From contig NZ_AZDT01000001.1 of assembly GCF_001434785.1 (NCBI RefSeq), positions 30,499 to 94,498 on the forward strand: 64,000 nucleotides of DNA. The letters are read 5' to 3'. Below, piece after piece: positions 1 to 8,331 of this stretch; within the stretch, counting starts at the first letter, position 1, and every line of letters begins with the position of its first letter. The notes under the pieces were generated by a model. That model searched no databases. It had not been told where the DNA came from and worked only from the letters and a program-made list of their open reading frames with translations. This DNA is from Levilactobacillus namurensis DSM 19117. Its GTDB lineage: Bacteria; Bacillota; Bacilli; Lactobacillales; Lactobacillaceae. Made by a program: the position numbers and the translations under genes.

Positions 1-23
1 TTAAGCTTAACTGAAATCTAACG

Positions 24-58
24 AAAGGGTTCGAGACGTCTGTCTCGAACCCTTTTTG
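24..58 (+). terminator. Rho-independent terminator of the gene left of the window
   Basis: An 11-bp perfect stem (GGGTTCGAGAC at 27-37 pairing with 42-52), a 4-base loop and a T5 run at 53-57. It ends a plus-strand gene lying outside the window. Confidence 0.9.
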
Positions 59-333
59 CTTTTCCGGAACGAAATACGCAGACGCCGTTTTTGCCGATCC
101 GGTACTGAAACGCGGGCCCCAAGCACCCAGCAGTATGAATCACCTTGGGGGCCACGTTCTCTAACGGGGCAAATCATGAAAAGGTGGGGCAGCCGGCAAT
201 TGGTGGCGGTTACGCGAATGATTCGTCGGGATTTTATCGGGGAATCTCTCGCTAGTTCTGCCATTTCCGTGTAAAATACAAGGTAAGGCTTTTGAACGGA
301 TCACCGAGAACGCTCGGTAGAAACGAGGAAATT
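59..333 (+). other. Non-coding leader region before cvfB
   Basis: No convincing gene is seen here; the two short open frames on opposite strands lack ribosome binding sites. It holds a long-armed hairpin (about 115-153, GGCCCCAAG arms), a possible -10 TAAAAT at 272-277, and a 6-bp hairpin ACCGAG-AACG-CTCGGT at 303-318 just before the cvfB ribosome binding site. Function unknown. Confidence 0.4.
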
Positions 334-1236
334 ATGGAAAACTTACTAGGACGAATCGTTGCGGGTAACGTGACGGACCAAAACGAAACGGATTACTTTG
401 TGCAGGTTGCGGGGACCACTTTTCGGTTAGCGAAGAGTGAAATCAAGAAACCATTGCGTGCTGGCGCCACTTTTCGCGGCTTTGCTTACGAGAATGAAGA
501 TCACCAGATGGCGATGACCCGGAACGCGCCGGATGCCCAAGTTGACCACTATGGTTGGGGGACGGTCGTCCGGACCCAGCGGCAGTTAGGGGTCTTCGTG
601 AATATCGGCTTACCCGATAAGGACATCGTGGTCTCGTTAGACGACTTGCCAGACATGATGGAACTGTGGCCGCAACAGGGGGACCGGCTTTTGATTGCCT
701 TGCGAGAAGACGCCAAGCACCGGTTATGGGGTGTCTTAGCGGATACGGACATTTACCAAGCGATTGCCCAGCCGGCTAAGGCGAACATGCAAAACGCTAA
801 CGTAACGGCGACCGCTTACCAGTTGAAGTTAGTCGGTACTCGGGTCATGACGGACCACTTTGAATTGGGATTCATTCACCCTAGCGAACGCGAACGTGAA
901 CCGCGTTTAGGAGAAGAACTGCACGCTCGGGTCATCGGGGTACATGATGACGGGACCCTTAATTTATCGCTGAAGCCACGGGCTTACGAAGCCATCGATG
1001 ATGATTCAGCGATGCTGTTAGCGGCGCTCGAGCACTCCCAAGCGGGCCACCTCGAGTTTAGTGATAAGAGTTCACCGGCGGCCATTAAAGCGTACTTTGG
1101 AATCAGTAAGGGACAATTTAAGCGTGCGGTGGGCCACCTGTTAAAGGCGCGGCGCATTAGTCAACACGATGGGGAACTCTGGCTGGTTCAGCCCGAAGAA
1201 TCAACGACCGAAACCACGCCAGACACGACCGACTAA
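334..1236 (+). CDS. cvfB: CvfB/YitL family S1-domain RNA-binding protein
   Basis: A 300-residue protein of the CvfB family, RNA-binding regulators made of S1-like beta-barrels followed by a winged helix. The N-terminal two thirds are beta-rich S1-type repeats (GRIVAGNVT near residue 6, then a second repeat around YGWGTVVRTQ). The last 65 residues (PAAIKAYFGISKGQFKRAVG) fit the family's C-terminal winged helix. The ATG at 334 was chosen because GAGGAA at 325-330 precedes it; the frame stays open further upstream without a ribosome binding site. It is followed by xerD after 28 bases. In Staphylococcus the homologue affects virulence gene expression; the role here is inferred from family only. 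Confidence 0.88.
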   Translation: MENLLGRIVAGNVTDQNETDYFVQVAGTTFRLAKSEIKKPLRAGATFRGFAYENEDHQMAMTRNAPDAQVDHYGWGTVVRTQRQLGVFVNIGLPDKDIVVSLDDLPDMMELWPQQGDRLLIALREDAKHRLWGVLADTDIYQAIAQPAKANMQNANVTATAYQLKLVGTRVMTDHFELGFIHPSEREREPRLGEELHARVIGVHDDGTLNLSLKPRAYEAIDDDSAMLLAALEHSQAGHLEFSDKSSPAAIKAYFGISKGQFKRAVGHLLKARRISQHDGELWLVQPEESTTETTPDTTD

Positions 1237-1264
1237 GGCCACGCGCGGCTGAGGAGGGATGTTG

Positions 1265-2161
1265 ATGACCACGTTAGCAATGATGACGGCTGATTTTGGC
1301 CATTATTTGACCGTTGAACAGGGGCTAGCCGCCAATTCTGTCAGCAGCTACACTCAGGAAGTCCGGGAGTTTGGTGACTACCTGCAGACGCAGGGAGTGG
1401 GCGACTTCTTACAGGTCGACCGGGTCACCGTGATGAATTATTTGGCGGCGTTGACCAGTCAAGGTAAGGCGCGCAATTCAGTGATCCATGCGGTCTCCGC
1501 GCTCCGTAAGTTTTACCGGTATCTGGTACAGACCCACCAGACGACCACTAATCCCATGGCGAACGTGGCGGCGCCCAAGCACGCTGAACATTTACCGGCC
1601 GTGTTGACGGTCGCGGAAGTCGACCGCCTGTTAGCGGCGCCCGACACGACCGATAAGTACGGTATCCGGGATCGAGCCATGTTGGAGGTTTTATATGCAA
1701 CGGGCTTACGGGTCAGTGAGCTGGTTCACCTGAAGCTGGTCGACTTGCACCTGGAGATGGGGTTGATTCAGACCCTGGGTAAGGGCGACAAGGAGCGCAT
1801 CGTGCCGATTGGTGATGTGGCGAGCGATTGGGTTCAACAGTACTTGCAGCATAGTCGGCCTGTCTTATTGAAGCAGCGGACCAGTCCCTACTTATTCTTG
1901 AACGCTCACGGTGGCGGCTTGACCCGCCAGGCGATTTGGCAAAAGATCAAGCGCTACGTGGCCTTGGCGGACATCCAAAAAGACGTGACGCCTCACACGT
2001 TGCGCCACTCCTTTGCGACGCATATTTTGGAGAATGGGGCGGATCTGCGGGTGGTTCAGGAGCTACTGGGACACGCGGATATTACCACGACCCAGATTTA
2101 CACCCACATCTCGAAGAAACGCTTGACGGCGGTATATGACCGGTATCACCCCCGGGCTTGA
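1265..2161 (+). CDS. xerD: Site-specific tyrosine recombinase XerD
   Basis: A 298-residue tyrosine recombinase that, with XerC, resolves chromosome dimers at dif. An N-terminal SAM-like core-binding domain (about 8-90) precedes the catalytic domain. The catalytic set is visible: Arg in ATGLRVSEL, Lys in GKGDKERIVP, HTLRH, LLGHADITTTQ and the nucleophile Tyr in QIYTH. The ATG at 1265 is preferred over the ATG at 1259 because GAGGAGG (1251-1257) is only 1 base from the latter. The gene lies between cvfB and ribT, its usual place in lactobacilli. A XerC copy occurs at 31848 and a XerS-like enzyme at 54252; XerD is assigned from context and the GLRVSEL/LLGHADI signature. Confidence 0.93.
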   Translation: MTTLAMMTADFGHYLTVEQGLAANSVSSYTQEVREFGDYLQTQGVGDFLQVDRVTVMNYLAALTSQGKARNSVIHAVSALRKFYRYLVQTHQTTTNPMANVAAPKHAEHLPAVLTVAEVDRLLAAPDTTDKYGIRDRAMLEVLYATGLRVSELVHLKLVDLHLEMGLIQTLGKGDKERIVPIGDVASDWVQQYLQHSRPVLLKQRTSPYLFLNAHGGGLTRQAIWQKIKRYVALADIQKDVTPHTLRHSFATHILENGADLRVVQELLGHADITTTQIYTHISKKRLTAVYDRYHPRA

Positions 2162-2224
2162 TCGCCAGTTGTTTCGGATTTTAAAGTGTGGTAAAGTGAG
2201 TGGACGTTTAGACGGAGGACAAGT

Positions 2225-2620
2225 ATGTTATTGAAGTATCGTAGCGATTATCAAAAGATTGCAATGGGGATCTTAAGCCTTGATCCCGTCTTTAAGGATT
2301 GGGACCGACTCCAGCATGCGCTGACCTGGTACCAGACGGGCGACGACCGTACCCTTTACTTGTGGAAGGATCGCCGCGATGATTTTGCCGGAATCTTAGG
2401 CACCGAACAGCAGGGCCGTTACGTGGTGGTGCGTTTACTGACGTTGATGCCGGATAAGCAGACCACCCGTAATGCCCAGAACATGCTGGATGACTTGGCC
2501 GCGACGGTCCCCCAACAACGGGTGATGGGGACGTTGGCGAATGCCAAGATTATTGCAGAGTGGGAGTATCAACATGGACAAGACCACGATGGACGGTCAA
2601 CCGCTGATTCAAGTCAGTGA
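2225..2620 (+). CDS. ribT: RibT-like GNAT-fold protein
   Basis: A 131-residue protein resembling RibT of the Bacillus subtilis riboflavin locus, a GNAT-fold acetyltransferase-like protein whose substrate is not established. The N-terminus MLLKYRSDYQKIAMGILSLD is characteristic. The central beta-strand GRYVVVRLLTLMP fits a GNAT core strand, but no clear acetyl-CoA loop (Q/RxxGxG/A) stands out. GACGGAGGA ends about 4 bases before the ATG. The 3' end overlaps scpA by 47 bases, so the two are probably co-translated. No riboflavin synthesis genes lie beside it; the only link to flavin is ribU 2.3 kb downstream. Confidence 0.75.
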   Translation: MLLKYRSDYQKIAMGILSLDPVFKDWDRLQHALTWYQTGDDRTLYLWKDRRDDFAGILGTEQQGRYVVVRLLTLMPDKQTTRNAQNMLDDLAATVPQQRVMGTLANAKIIAEWEYQHGQDHDGRSTADSSQ

Positions 2621-3353
2621 TTTTGAGGGGCCGCTCGATCTATTGCTTCACCTGATTAAAACCAATGAAATGGATATTTACGATATTCGCATTGCCACCA
2701 TTACCACGCAGTATCTGGATTATTTGCATCAGATGCAGACGTTACGGTTAGACGTGGCAGGCGAATATTTTGTGATGGCTGCTAATCTGATGGCCATCAA
2801 AGCCAAACTATTATTGCCGAAACCACAGACGGTGGTTCCGGCAGCGGACGAAGAAGCGTATAGCGATCCTCGAGAAGAGCTGGTCAACCAGTTGTTAGAG
2901 TATCAACGGTACCAGCAGGCGGCCCAGGATTTGAAACGCCGGGCCCAAGAGCGGCAGCAGCACTTTACCCGCTCCGCGATGGCGGTTCCCAGTGATACGC
3001 CGTTGACCGTGGCTCCGGGAACGACCGTTGCGGATTTGCAGGCGGCGTTGCTTAAGTTGGTCCACCGGGTGTCGGTGGCGCGTCCCGTGACCCAGCGGGT
3101 GGCCTCGGAGCGTTTTACCGTGAAAGACCAGATGCGTACGGTCTTACACCGTTTGAATCGGCAACCCGTGACCTTTGATCACTTGTTCGGGCCGACGCCG
3201 GTCTTAGAGGAAGTGGTCACAACTTTTTTGGCCGTCTTAGAATTAGCCAAGCGACATCAAATCGCGTTACACCAAGCGAGTCGGTTAGTCCCCTTGCAGT
3301 TGAACGCAGTTGTTAAAGGAGACGATGATCATGACACCACTCGCACAGATTGA
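2574..3353 (+). CDS. scpA: Segregation and condensation protein A (kleisin)
   Basis: A 259-residue ScpA, the kleisin subunit bridging the Smc heads in the bacterial condensin complex. The N-terminal Smc-neck-binding signature [20 protein letters not shown] is near residues 13-33, the middle is charged and Gln-rich, and the C-terminal winged helix ends near residue 250. The ATG at 2574 fits MDKTTMDGQ and has GAGTGGGAG just upstream; an ATG at 2541 in the same frame lies inside ribT and adds an atypical N-terminus. It is followed by scpB, overlapping it by 23 bases. Confidence 0.93.
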   Translation: MDKTTMDGQPLIQVSDFEGPLDLLLHLIKTNEMDIYDIRIATITTQYLDYLHQMQTLRLDVAGEYFVMAANLMAIKAKLLLPKPQTVVPAADEEAYSDPREELVNQLLEYQRYQQAAQDLKRRAQERQQHFTRSAMAVPSDTPLTVAPGTTVADLQAALLKLVHRVSVARPVTQRVASERFTVKDQMRTVLHRLNRQPVTFDHLFGPTPVLEEVVTTFLAVLELAKRHQIALHQASRLVPLQLNAVVKGDDDHDTTRTD

Positions 3354-3930
3354 GGGGCTACTATTCGTTAGTGGCGATGAAGGGATGACCGTGGCGGACT
3401 TAGCGACAGTCACGGGCCTGCTGAAGCCGGCAGTCTTGGCCACCTTAGAACGGTTGGCCCAAAAATATGCCGCGGATACGGATTCCGCACTGGAATTGAT
3501 GGTCAATGAGACCACGTATCGGCTCGTGACCAAGGAAGCCGCCAGTGACCTGATCAAGCGCTACTTTGAAAGCCCGCTCAGTACTACCTTGTCCCAGGCG
3601 TCCTTAGAGGTTTTGGCCATTATTGCTTACCGGCAGCCGATCACGCGGATCGAGATCGATGAGATTCGGGGCGTCCAGAGTGCATCGACCGTGCAGAAAT
3701 TGGTTCTGCGGCGTCTGATTGAAGACGCCGGTCGCCTGGATGAGCCGGGGCGGCCGAAGCTTTACCGTACCAGCGCCTATTTCTTAGACTACTTTGGGCT
3801 GCAACAGCTGACGGACTTACCGCCGTTACCCGCTGCCGCGACCCCCGATCCGGATGGGGACCATCCTGACGGTGACTTATTCTTACAAGCTTTTAACCAG
3901 AGCCTTAACCAATCAGGAGATGAAAATTAA
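3331..3930 (+). CDS. scpB: Segregation and condensation protein B
   Basis: A 199-residue ScpB, the winged-helix dimer that binds ScpA and regulates Smc opening. The family signature [20 protein letters not shown] followed by IRGV is present near residues 90-115, and the N-terminal winged helix starts at [13 protein letters not shown]. The ATG at 3331 has AAAGGAGA 8 bases upstream; the ATG at 3325 is too close. It sits inside the 3' end of scpA, and its TAA shares a base with the rluB ATG (TAATG at 3928-3932), showing tight translational coupling. Confidence 0.93.
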   Translation: MTPLAQIEGLLFVSGDEGMTVADLATVTGLLKPAVLATLERLAQKYAADTDSALELMVNETTYRLVTKEAASDLIKRYFESPLSTTLSQASLEVLAIIAYRQPITRIEIDEIRGVQSASTVQKLVLRRLIEDAGRLDEPGRPKLYRTSAYFLDYFGLQQLTDLPPLPAAATPDPDGDHPDGDLFLQAFNQSLNQSGDEN

Positions 3931-4655
3931 TGGAACGATTGCAAAAAGTTTTAGCCCATGCCGGTGTCGCGTCACGGCGTCAGTCCGAAAAGTTGATTAC
4001 TAGCGGTCACGTGCGGGTCAACGGAACGGTGGTCACGGAATTGGGGACCAAGGTCGGCGTGCACGACCAGGTCTCCGTGGATAATGTGCCCATTACCCAT
4101 GAAGATCCCGTATACGTGATGCTGTATAAGCCGCGGGGTGTCGTCTCAACGGCCAATGATGAGAAGGGGCGGCAAACGGTCGTGGATCTGATCGAAAATG
4201 TCTCACAACGGATCTACCCCGTGGGTCGGTTGGACTATGATACCTCCGGGTTATTATTGTTGACCAATGACGGGGAGCTGGCTAATCGGTTGACCCATCC
4301 TAAGTACGAGGTCGAAAAGACTTACGTGGCCAAAGTCACGGGGATTCCGAGTAACGATGCCATGCGGCAGATTCGTCAGGGGATGACCATCGACGGTGAG
4401 GCGTACGCCCCAGCGAAGTTGAAGCTGTTGAGTAGCGACCAGAAGAAGCATACGGCCATTGTGCAGTTAGTCTTGCACGAGGGGAAGAACCACGAGGTCA
4501 AGAAACTGTTGGCGGCCGTGGGCTGTCCCGTAGAGAAGCTGAAGCGAGAAGAGTATGGGTTCTTGACTCTCAAGGGCTTACAGGCGGGCGATTCACGTTA
4601 CTTGAAGCCAAGCGAATTGGCCGAGTTGAAGCGTTTGACGGGCATGGTTCAATAG
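3930..4655 (+). CDS. rluB: Pseudouridine synthase RluB (23S rRNA)
   Basis: A 241-residue pseudouridine synthase of the RsuA/RluB group. In Bacillus RluB makes pseudouridine in helix 89/90 of 23S rRNA. It has an N-terminal S4 RNA-binding domain (about 1-60, [20 protein letters not shown]) and a catalytic motif GRLDYDTSG with the nucleophile Asp at residue 102. Residues NHEVKKLLAAVG near 190 belong to the family's conserved second motif. It is the last gene of the scpA-scpB-rluB unit, and the ribU promoter starts 7 bases after its stop codon. Confidence 0.92.
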   Translation: MERLQKVLAHAGVASRRQSEKLITSGHVRVNGTVVTELGTKVGVHDQVSVDNVPITHEDPVYVMLYKPRGVVSTANDEKGRQTVVDLIENVSQRIYPVGRLDYDTSGLLLLTNDGELANRLTHPKYEVEKTYVAKVTGIPSNDAMRQIRQGMTIDGEAYAPAKLKLLSSDQKKHTAIVQLVLHEGKNHEVKKLLAAVGCPVEKLKREEYGFLTLKGLQAGDSRYLKPSELAELKRLTGMVQ

Positions 4656-4661
4656 TTTTAG

Positions 4662-4690
4662 TTGACAATCTTACAAAAAGTTAGTATATT
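4662..4690 (+). promoter_or_regulatory. Promoter of the FMN riboswitch-ribU transcript
   Basis: TTGACA at 4662-4667 and TATATT at 4685-4690 with a 17-bp spacer. Transcription would start just before the FMN aptamer. Confidence 0.85.
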
Positions 4691-4714
4691 ATAAGCGTAA
4701 TTAAATCTATGGTT

Positions 4715-4827
4715 CATCTTCAGGGCAGGGTGCAATTCCCGACCGGCGGTAATAGTCCGCGACCCGCGTGAGCGGTTGACCCGGTGCAAATCCGGGACCG
4801 ACAGTATAGTCTGGTATGCAGGAGATG
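4715..4827 (+). promoter_or_regulatory. FMN riboswitch (RFN element)
   Basis: All conserved RFN blocks are visible in order: ATCTTCAGGGCAGGGTG, ATTCCCGACCGGCGGTAAT, AGTCCGCGACC, the GACCCGGTG-AAATCCGGGACCGACAG hairpin, and TAGTCTGG with GGAGATGGGA. The closing helix pairs CATCT (4715-4719) with AGATG (4823-4827). It lies directly upstream of the flavin transporter gene ribU, as in other Firmicutes. A terminator follows at 4862-4895, so FMN binding is expected to stop transcription. Confidence 0.96.
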
Positions 4828-4861
4828 GGACGTTGTTTTTACGTATAATCACGTGAATTTC

Positions 4862-4895
4862 AAGGTCTTGCCCTTCTGCGGCGAGACCTTTTTTG
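4862..4895 (+). terminator. Riboswitch-controlled intrinsic terminator before ribU
   Basis: AAGGTCTTGCC (4862-4872) pairs almost perfectly with GGCGAGACCTT, followed by a T-run ending at 4895. It lies between the FMN aptamer and the ribU start, the usual expression platform. Confidence 0.88.
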
Positions 4896-4933
4896 GTTGC
4901 GTCGCTAAGATGGCCGCAAGGAGGAAACAGCTG

Positions 4934-5515
4934 ATGGAGAGTCAACAACAGGGATTGGGCGTACGGGCAATGGTGGAAATGGCGCTGTTTGCAGGCGTTG
5001 CGTACGTGTTGATGTTTATTTCATTACCAATTATTCCCATTGTGCCCTATATGAAGTTGGATTTAAGCGATTTGGTGGTTCTATTAGGGATGAGCGTGTT
5101 TGGTCCCGGAGGCGCCATCTTAATTGCTGCGGTTAAAGAGCTTTTGTACTTCGTATCGACCGGGATGGACGTTGTGAACCTGATTGGGGTTTTAACCGCG
5201 TTCATCGCGGACTTGGCCTACATGTTACCCATTAGTGCGGTCTTGCGCGCTCACCCGAACCAATTACGGCGTCAGGTGTGGGCGGTGTTGGCCGGGACTT
5301 TGAGCCTCACGGCGGTCTTATCGCTGGCCAATTGGGGCGTGATTACCCCCCTGTACCTGAAGGTCTGGGGGATGTCGTTGGGCTTACCCGTGAACCAGTT
5401 GATTCTGTTAGGGATCATTCCGTTTAACTTGATCAAGGGTGTCGTCTTGGGTATCCTGTTCATTTTGCTCCACCGGCGGATGCAGCCTTGGTTGGCTAAG
5501 CACGCGCAACATTAA
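4934..5515 (+). CDS. ribU: Riboflavin ECF transporter S component RibU
   Basis: A 193-residue membrane protein, the substrate-binding S component of an energy-coupling factor transporter for riboflavin. Five to six hydrophobic helices are visible, starting at MVEMALFAGVAYVLMFISLP; the conserved YMKLDLSDLVVLLG segment of RibU follows helix 1. The ATG at 4934 has AGGAGGA 9 bases upstream; the frame is open further up but would start inside the riboswitch. The shared EcfA/A'/T module is not in this window. Expression should be switched off by FMN. Confidence 0.93.
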   Translation: MESQQQGLGVRAMVEMALFAGVAYVLMFISLPIIPIVPYMKLDLSDLVVLLGMSVFGPGGAILIAAVKELLYFVSTGMDVVNLIGVLTAFIADLAYMLPISAVLRAHPNQLRRQVWAVLAGTLSLTAVLSLANWGVITPLYLKVWGMSLGLPVNQLILLGIIPFNLIKGVVLGILFILLHRRMQPWLAKHAQH

Positions 5516-5541
5516 GGATTCAATTTTAAATTTGTTTGTTC

Positions 5542-5569
5542 GGGGTCGACGGTCGCGTCGGCCCTTTTT
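5542..5569 (+). terminator. Terminator of ribU
   Basis: A 9-bp stem GGGTCGACG/CGTCGGCCC with one G-T pair, loop GTCG, then T5. Confidence 0.85.
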
Positions 5570-5612
5570 GAGTATGGTAAACTGGTTTCATGGATAAAAG
5601 GAGGTGGACGCG

Positions 5613-6671
5613 TTGGAGGCGGATGATTTGTTACAGCTACTTAGTTCCCGGCAGGCTCGGCGTCTACGCGTCATTGAGAATCTTCTGCGGGGACGGCGAA
5701 CCGTGTCGACGCTCTTTTGGGGGCAGCGTTACCGACTACTGTACCTCTTGGACCTTGGTAAAGCGTTGACGCGGGGCGGTTTAGATGGCCCAGCTCAAGC
5801 GTTGGTGGACCGCCAATTAGCCACTTGGGAGGCGGAAGAACAACCACAGCTGCGGTTGACCCCAGCGGGCGTTGCGGCGCAGCACGCGGCTCAACCGTTC
5901 GTCCCGCAGACCGCCGTACTCTGGCCCCAATTAGATATTAATGCCGCCCGAAAGCGCCTGTTGCTAGGCGTTCAGGTCGTTTCAGAGTATCAGCATCAGA
6001 CCAAGCGGTATTACCCCTTGGCCACGGACCTCGCGACCCGGCAGTTGGTTCGACGGTGGTTCTACCAAAGCGACCGTCAACAGTTGGGGACGGCGTTACA
6101 GGCAACCTTGACCCGAAGCTTGGCGCGATTGCCGGAGCGGGTCGCAACGGTGACGGTGGCGGGGTTCACCGGCTATCAGCAGCCGGGGTTGACCAACCAG
6201 CAGTTGGCCGTGCGGTGGCAGACAACGGCTTGGCAGGTCTACTTAATGCACATTGAAGCGGTCGTGACGATCGCCCAAGCGGCGCAGGTCGCGACTGACC
6301 CTCTGTCAGGCTTGCTGGGGCCACTGTGGACGGTTCCCGTGACGAAAAGCGCTCAGGCGACCTTGGCTGCCGTTCAGGCGGGGGGGACGTTGGATCAGAT
6401 TGCCCGGCAACGGCGGATCAAGCCCAGCACGGTTCGCGAGCACCTCTTAGAGGCGGCCATTATGTTACCCGAGGCGGCCTTCCCGTACGAACGGCTGTTA
6501 CCGGCGACCACGCAACGGACCCTATTGGCGCTATTGCCGGCAGCCATTGACGATTGGACGTATACGGACTTGGCGCCGGCGGTACAAGCCAAAATTGACT
6601 TTTTTACGTTTCGACTGTTAGCAATTTGGCAAGATAAGCGGGGGGATTCTCATGGAAAGTCTAACGGCTAG
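5613..6671 (+). CDS. YpbB-like helicase-associated helix-turn-helix protein
   Basis: A 352-residue protein in the position of Bacillus ypbB, directly before recQ. The C-terminal part (about residues 250-340) contains a helix-turn-helix LDQIARQRRIKPSTVREHLLEAAIM typical of the helicase-associated HTH_40 domain. The N-terminal 240 residues are helical with no motif I recognise. The TTG at 5613 is preferred because AAGGAGG (5598-5604) lies 8 bases before it; a GTG at 5604 overlaps that site. It overlaps recQ by 20 bases, so the two products likely act together, but the function is unproven. Confidence 0.78.
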   Translation: MEADDLLQLLSSRQARRLRVIENLLRGRRTVSTLFWGQRYRLLYLLDLGKALTRGGLDGPAQALVDRQLATWEAEEQPQLRLTPAGVAAQHAAQPFVPQTAVLWPQLDINAARKRLLLGVQVVSEYQHQTKRYYPLATDLATRQLVRRWFYQSDRQQLGTALQATLTRSLARLPERVATVTVAGFTGYQQPGLTNQQLAVRWQTTAWQVYLMHIEAVVTIAQAAQVATDPLSGLLGPLWTVPVTKSAQATLAAVQAGGTLDQIARQRRIKPSTVREHLLEAAIMLPEAAFPYERLLPATTQRTLLALLPAAIDDWTYTDLAPAVQAKIDFFTFRLLAIWQDKRGDSHGKSNG

Positions 6672-8100
6672 TCTAGAACGCGTCTTTGGTTATACGACCT
6701 TTCGTGCGGGCCAGCAAGCAGCGCTCACGGCACTAGAAGACCAAAAAGATACGTTAGCCGTCCTGCCGACGGGAGCGGGCAAGACCTTGATCTACCAATT
6801 ATACGGGTACCGTCACCCGGGCTGCGTCCTGGTGGTTTCTCCCTTATTGGCCTTGATGAACGACCAGGTGGACCGTATGCGCGTTGCGGGGTTTCGTCAG
6901 GTGGCGGCCGTGACGTCGTTGACCAGTTTCACGGAACGGCAGGAGATCTTAGCCCAGCTTGACCAGTACCGTTTTCTCTTCCTCTCACCGGAAATGTTGG
7001 CGCAACCGGCCGTGTTGAGCCGGATTCAGCAGATTTCCTTAAGTCTCTTAGTGGTCGATGAGGCGCACTGTATCGTGCAGTGGGGACCGGATTTTCGGCC
7101 GGAATACCTCTTATTGGGTGCAATTCGTGAGCGGTTGGGGCGGCCCCTGGCGCTTCTTTTGACGGCAACGGCTGACCACACCACGCGCATCGAAATTGCG
7201 AAGCAAATGCGAGTAACGCCCACGGTGGTCGCGGAACCCATCGACCGGCCCAACGTTTTTTTGGATGTGGAGACCGTGGCTAATGAGACGGAGAAGCGTG
7301 AGCGGCTCTTGGGGCTGGTCAGCCAGCTTCAGACGCCCGGCGTGGTTTATTTTTCCAGTAAACAGCAGGCAACGGATACGGCTAGCTGGTTACAAGAACA
7401 GACGGGCTTAGCGGTCGCAGCCTATCATGCGGGATTGTCGAGTGAAGACCGGTTCAAGATTCAACAACAGTTTATGCAAGATGATTTGGCGGTGATCTGT
7501 GCGACCAGTGCCTTTGGCATGGGCATCGACAAGAACGATATCCGCTTTGTGATTCACTATCATCTCCCGGCCGACCTGGGGAGCTACGTTCAGGAGATGG
7601 GCCGTGCGGGGCGAGATGGTCAGACCAGTGTGGCAATTCTGCTCTATGCGCCGGGGGATGAGCGGTTGCCCCAGGCGTTGAACGAGACCAACCGACCGGA
7701 TGACGTGACGATCCGTCGCTTCTATGCGACCCCCCAGCACTTTAGCCTAGAGGAACCGGGGATTCGGTTGTTGACCTTTTACCGCGACCACGGGATCTCC
7801 GAACCGGCTGTTCACGCCTTATTTGAACGGCGTGAGCGCGAGCGACGGGCGGCCCTGGACCGGATGGTGGCTTATGTGCGTGAACCAACGTGTCTACGGC
7901 AAAATTGGTTGACGGCGTTCGACCAGACCGCTCCGGACCACCAGGCCAAGACCTGTTGTGCGCCAGGCGGTCAAGACTTAGATATTACGGCGCTAGGCTT
8001 GCGGCGAACACCGGCCGAAGCGGTGACGGCTCCTAACAGCGATTGGCAAACTCAGTTAGCTGGGTTGTTGACGGCGGCTCCAGCGGTACCGGAGGGGTGA
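6652..8100 (+). CDS. recQ: RecQ-family ATP-dependent DNA helicase
   Basis: A 482-residue RecQ-type 3'-5' helicase, close in size to the short Bacillus RecS form and lacking an HRDC domain. Motifs: Walker A LPTGAGKT (38-45), DEAHCIVQWGPDFRPEY (near 135-152), TATAD, GIDKNDIRFVIHYHLP and the arginine-finger motif QEMGRAGRDGQ. Cysteines near the C-terminus (one in PTCLRQNW, the pair in KTCCAPGG) suggest a reduced RecQ zinc region. It is co-translated with the ypbB-like gene by a 20-base overlap. Confidence 0.92.
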   Translation: MESLTASLERVFGYTTFRAGQQAALTALEDQKDTLAVLPTGAGKTLIYQLYGYRHPGCVLVVSPLLALMNDQVDRMRVAGFRQVAAVTSLTSFTERQEILAQLDQYRFLFLSPEMLAQPAVLSRIQQISLSLLVVDEAHCIVQWGPDFRPEYLLLGAIRERLGRPLALLLTATADHTTRIEIAKQMRVTPTVVAEPIDRPNVFLDVETVANETEKRERLLGLVSQLQTPGVVYFSSKQQATDTASWLQEQTGLAVAAYHAGLSSEDRFKIQQQFMQDDLAVICATSAFGMGIDKNDIRFVIHYHLPADLGSYVQEMGRAGRDGQTSVAILLYAPGDERLPQALNETNRPDDVTIRRFYATPQHFSLEEPGIRLLTFYRDHGISEPAVHALFERRERERRAALDRMVAYVREPTCLRQNWLTAFDQTAPDHQAKTCCAPGGQDLDITALGLRRTPAEAVTAPNSDWQTQLAGLLTAAPAVPEG

Positions 8101-8237
8101 AGCCATGCCGGTTAGATTGAACCCATTATCTAGATTTAACGGATTGGCTACTGGGCTTTAAGGTGGTTAGCAGCTGATAGGCTCTGGTCATCTTAGGGGA
8201 TGGTCATGTGCCGCTCAGAGGTAAAGACTTTTTGAAG

Positions 8238-8260
8238 AATGCCGTCATACCGGCATTTTA
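8238..8260 (+). terminator. Weak terminator between recQ and the LysM gene
   Basis: AATGCCG and CGGCATT form a 7-bp stem with a 6-base loop, followed by only TTTTA. The surrounding gap (8101-8331) shows no gene except an 18-codon frame at 8105 that I do not consider real. Confidence 0.5.
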
Positions 8261-8291
8261 AACAATTATTGCTATGCTATCAGGATTGGTT

Positions 8292-8301
8292 GTGCTACAA
8301 T
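8292..8301 (+). promoter_or_regulatory. Extended -10 promoter of the LysM gene
   Basis: GTGCTACAAT (TG extension plus TACAAT at 8296-8301), 30 bases before the start codon. No good -35 at the right distance. Confidence 0.45.
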
Positions 8302-8331
8302 TACCGTTGAAAGTTTTTCAGGGAGGTTAGG

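Noticed and set aside
7..274. Open frames of 85 (minus) and 72 (plus) codons before cvfB
   Set aside because: They overlap each other, lack ribosome binding sites and include the terminator hairpin.
59..333. A T-box or known riboswitch before cvfB
   Set aside because: None of the conserved T-box or riboswitch sequence blocks is present; only simple hairpins.
8105..8161. 18-codon frame after recQ
   Set aside because: Too short, weak initiation site, no sign of conservation.
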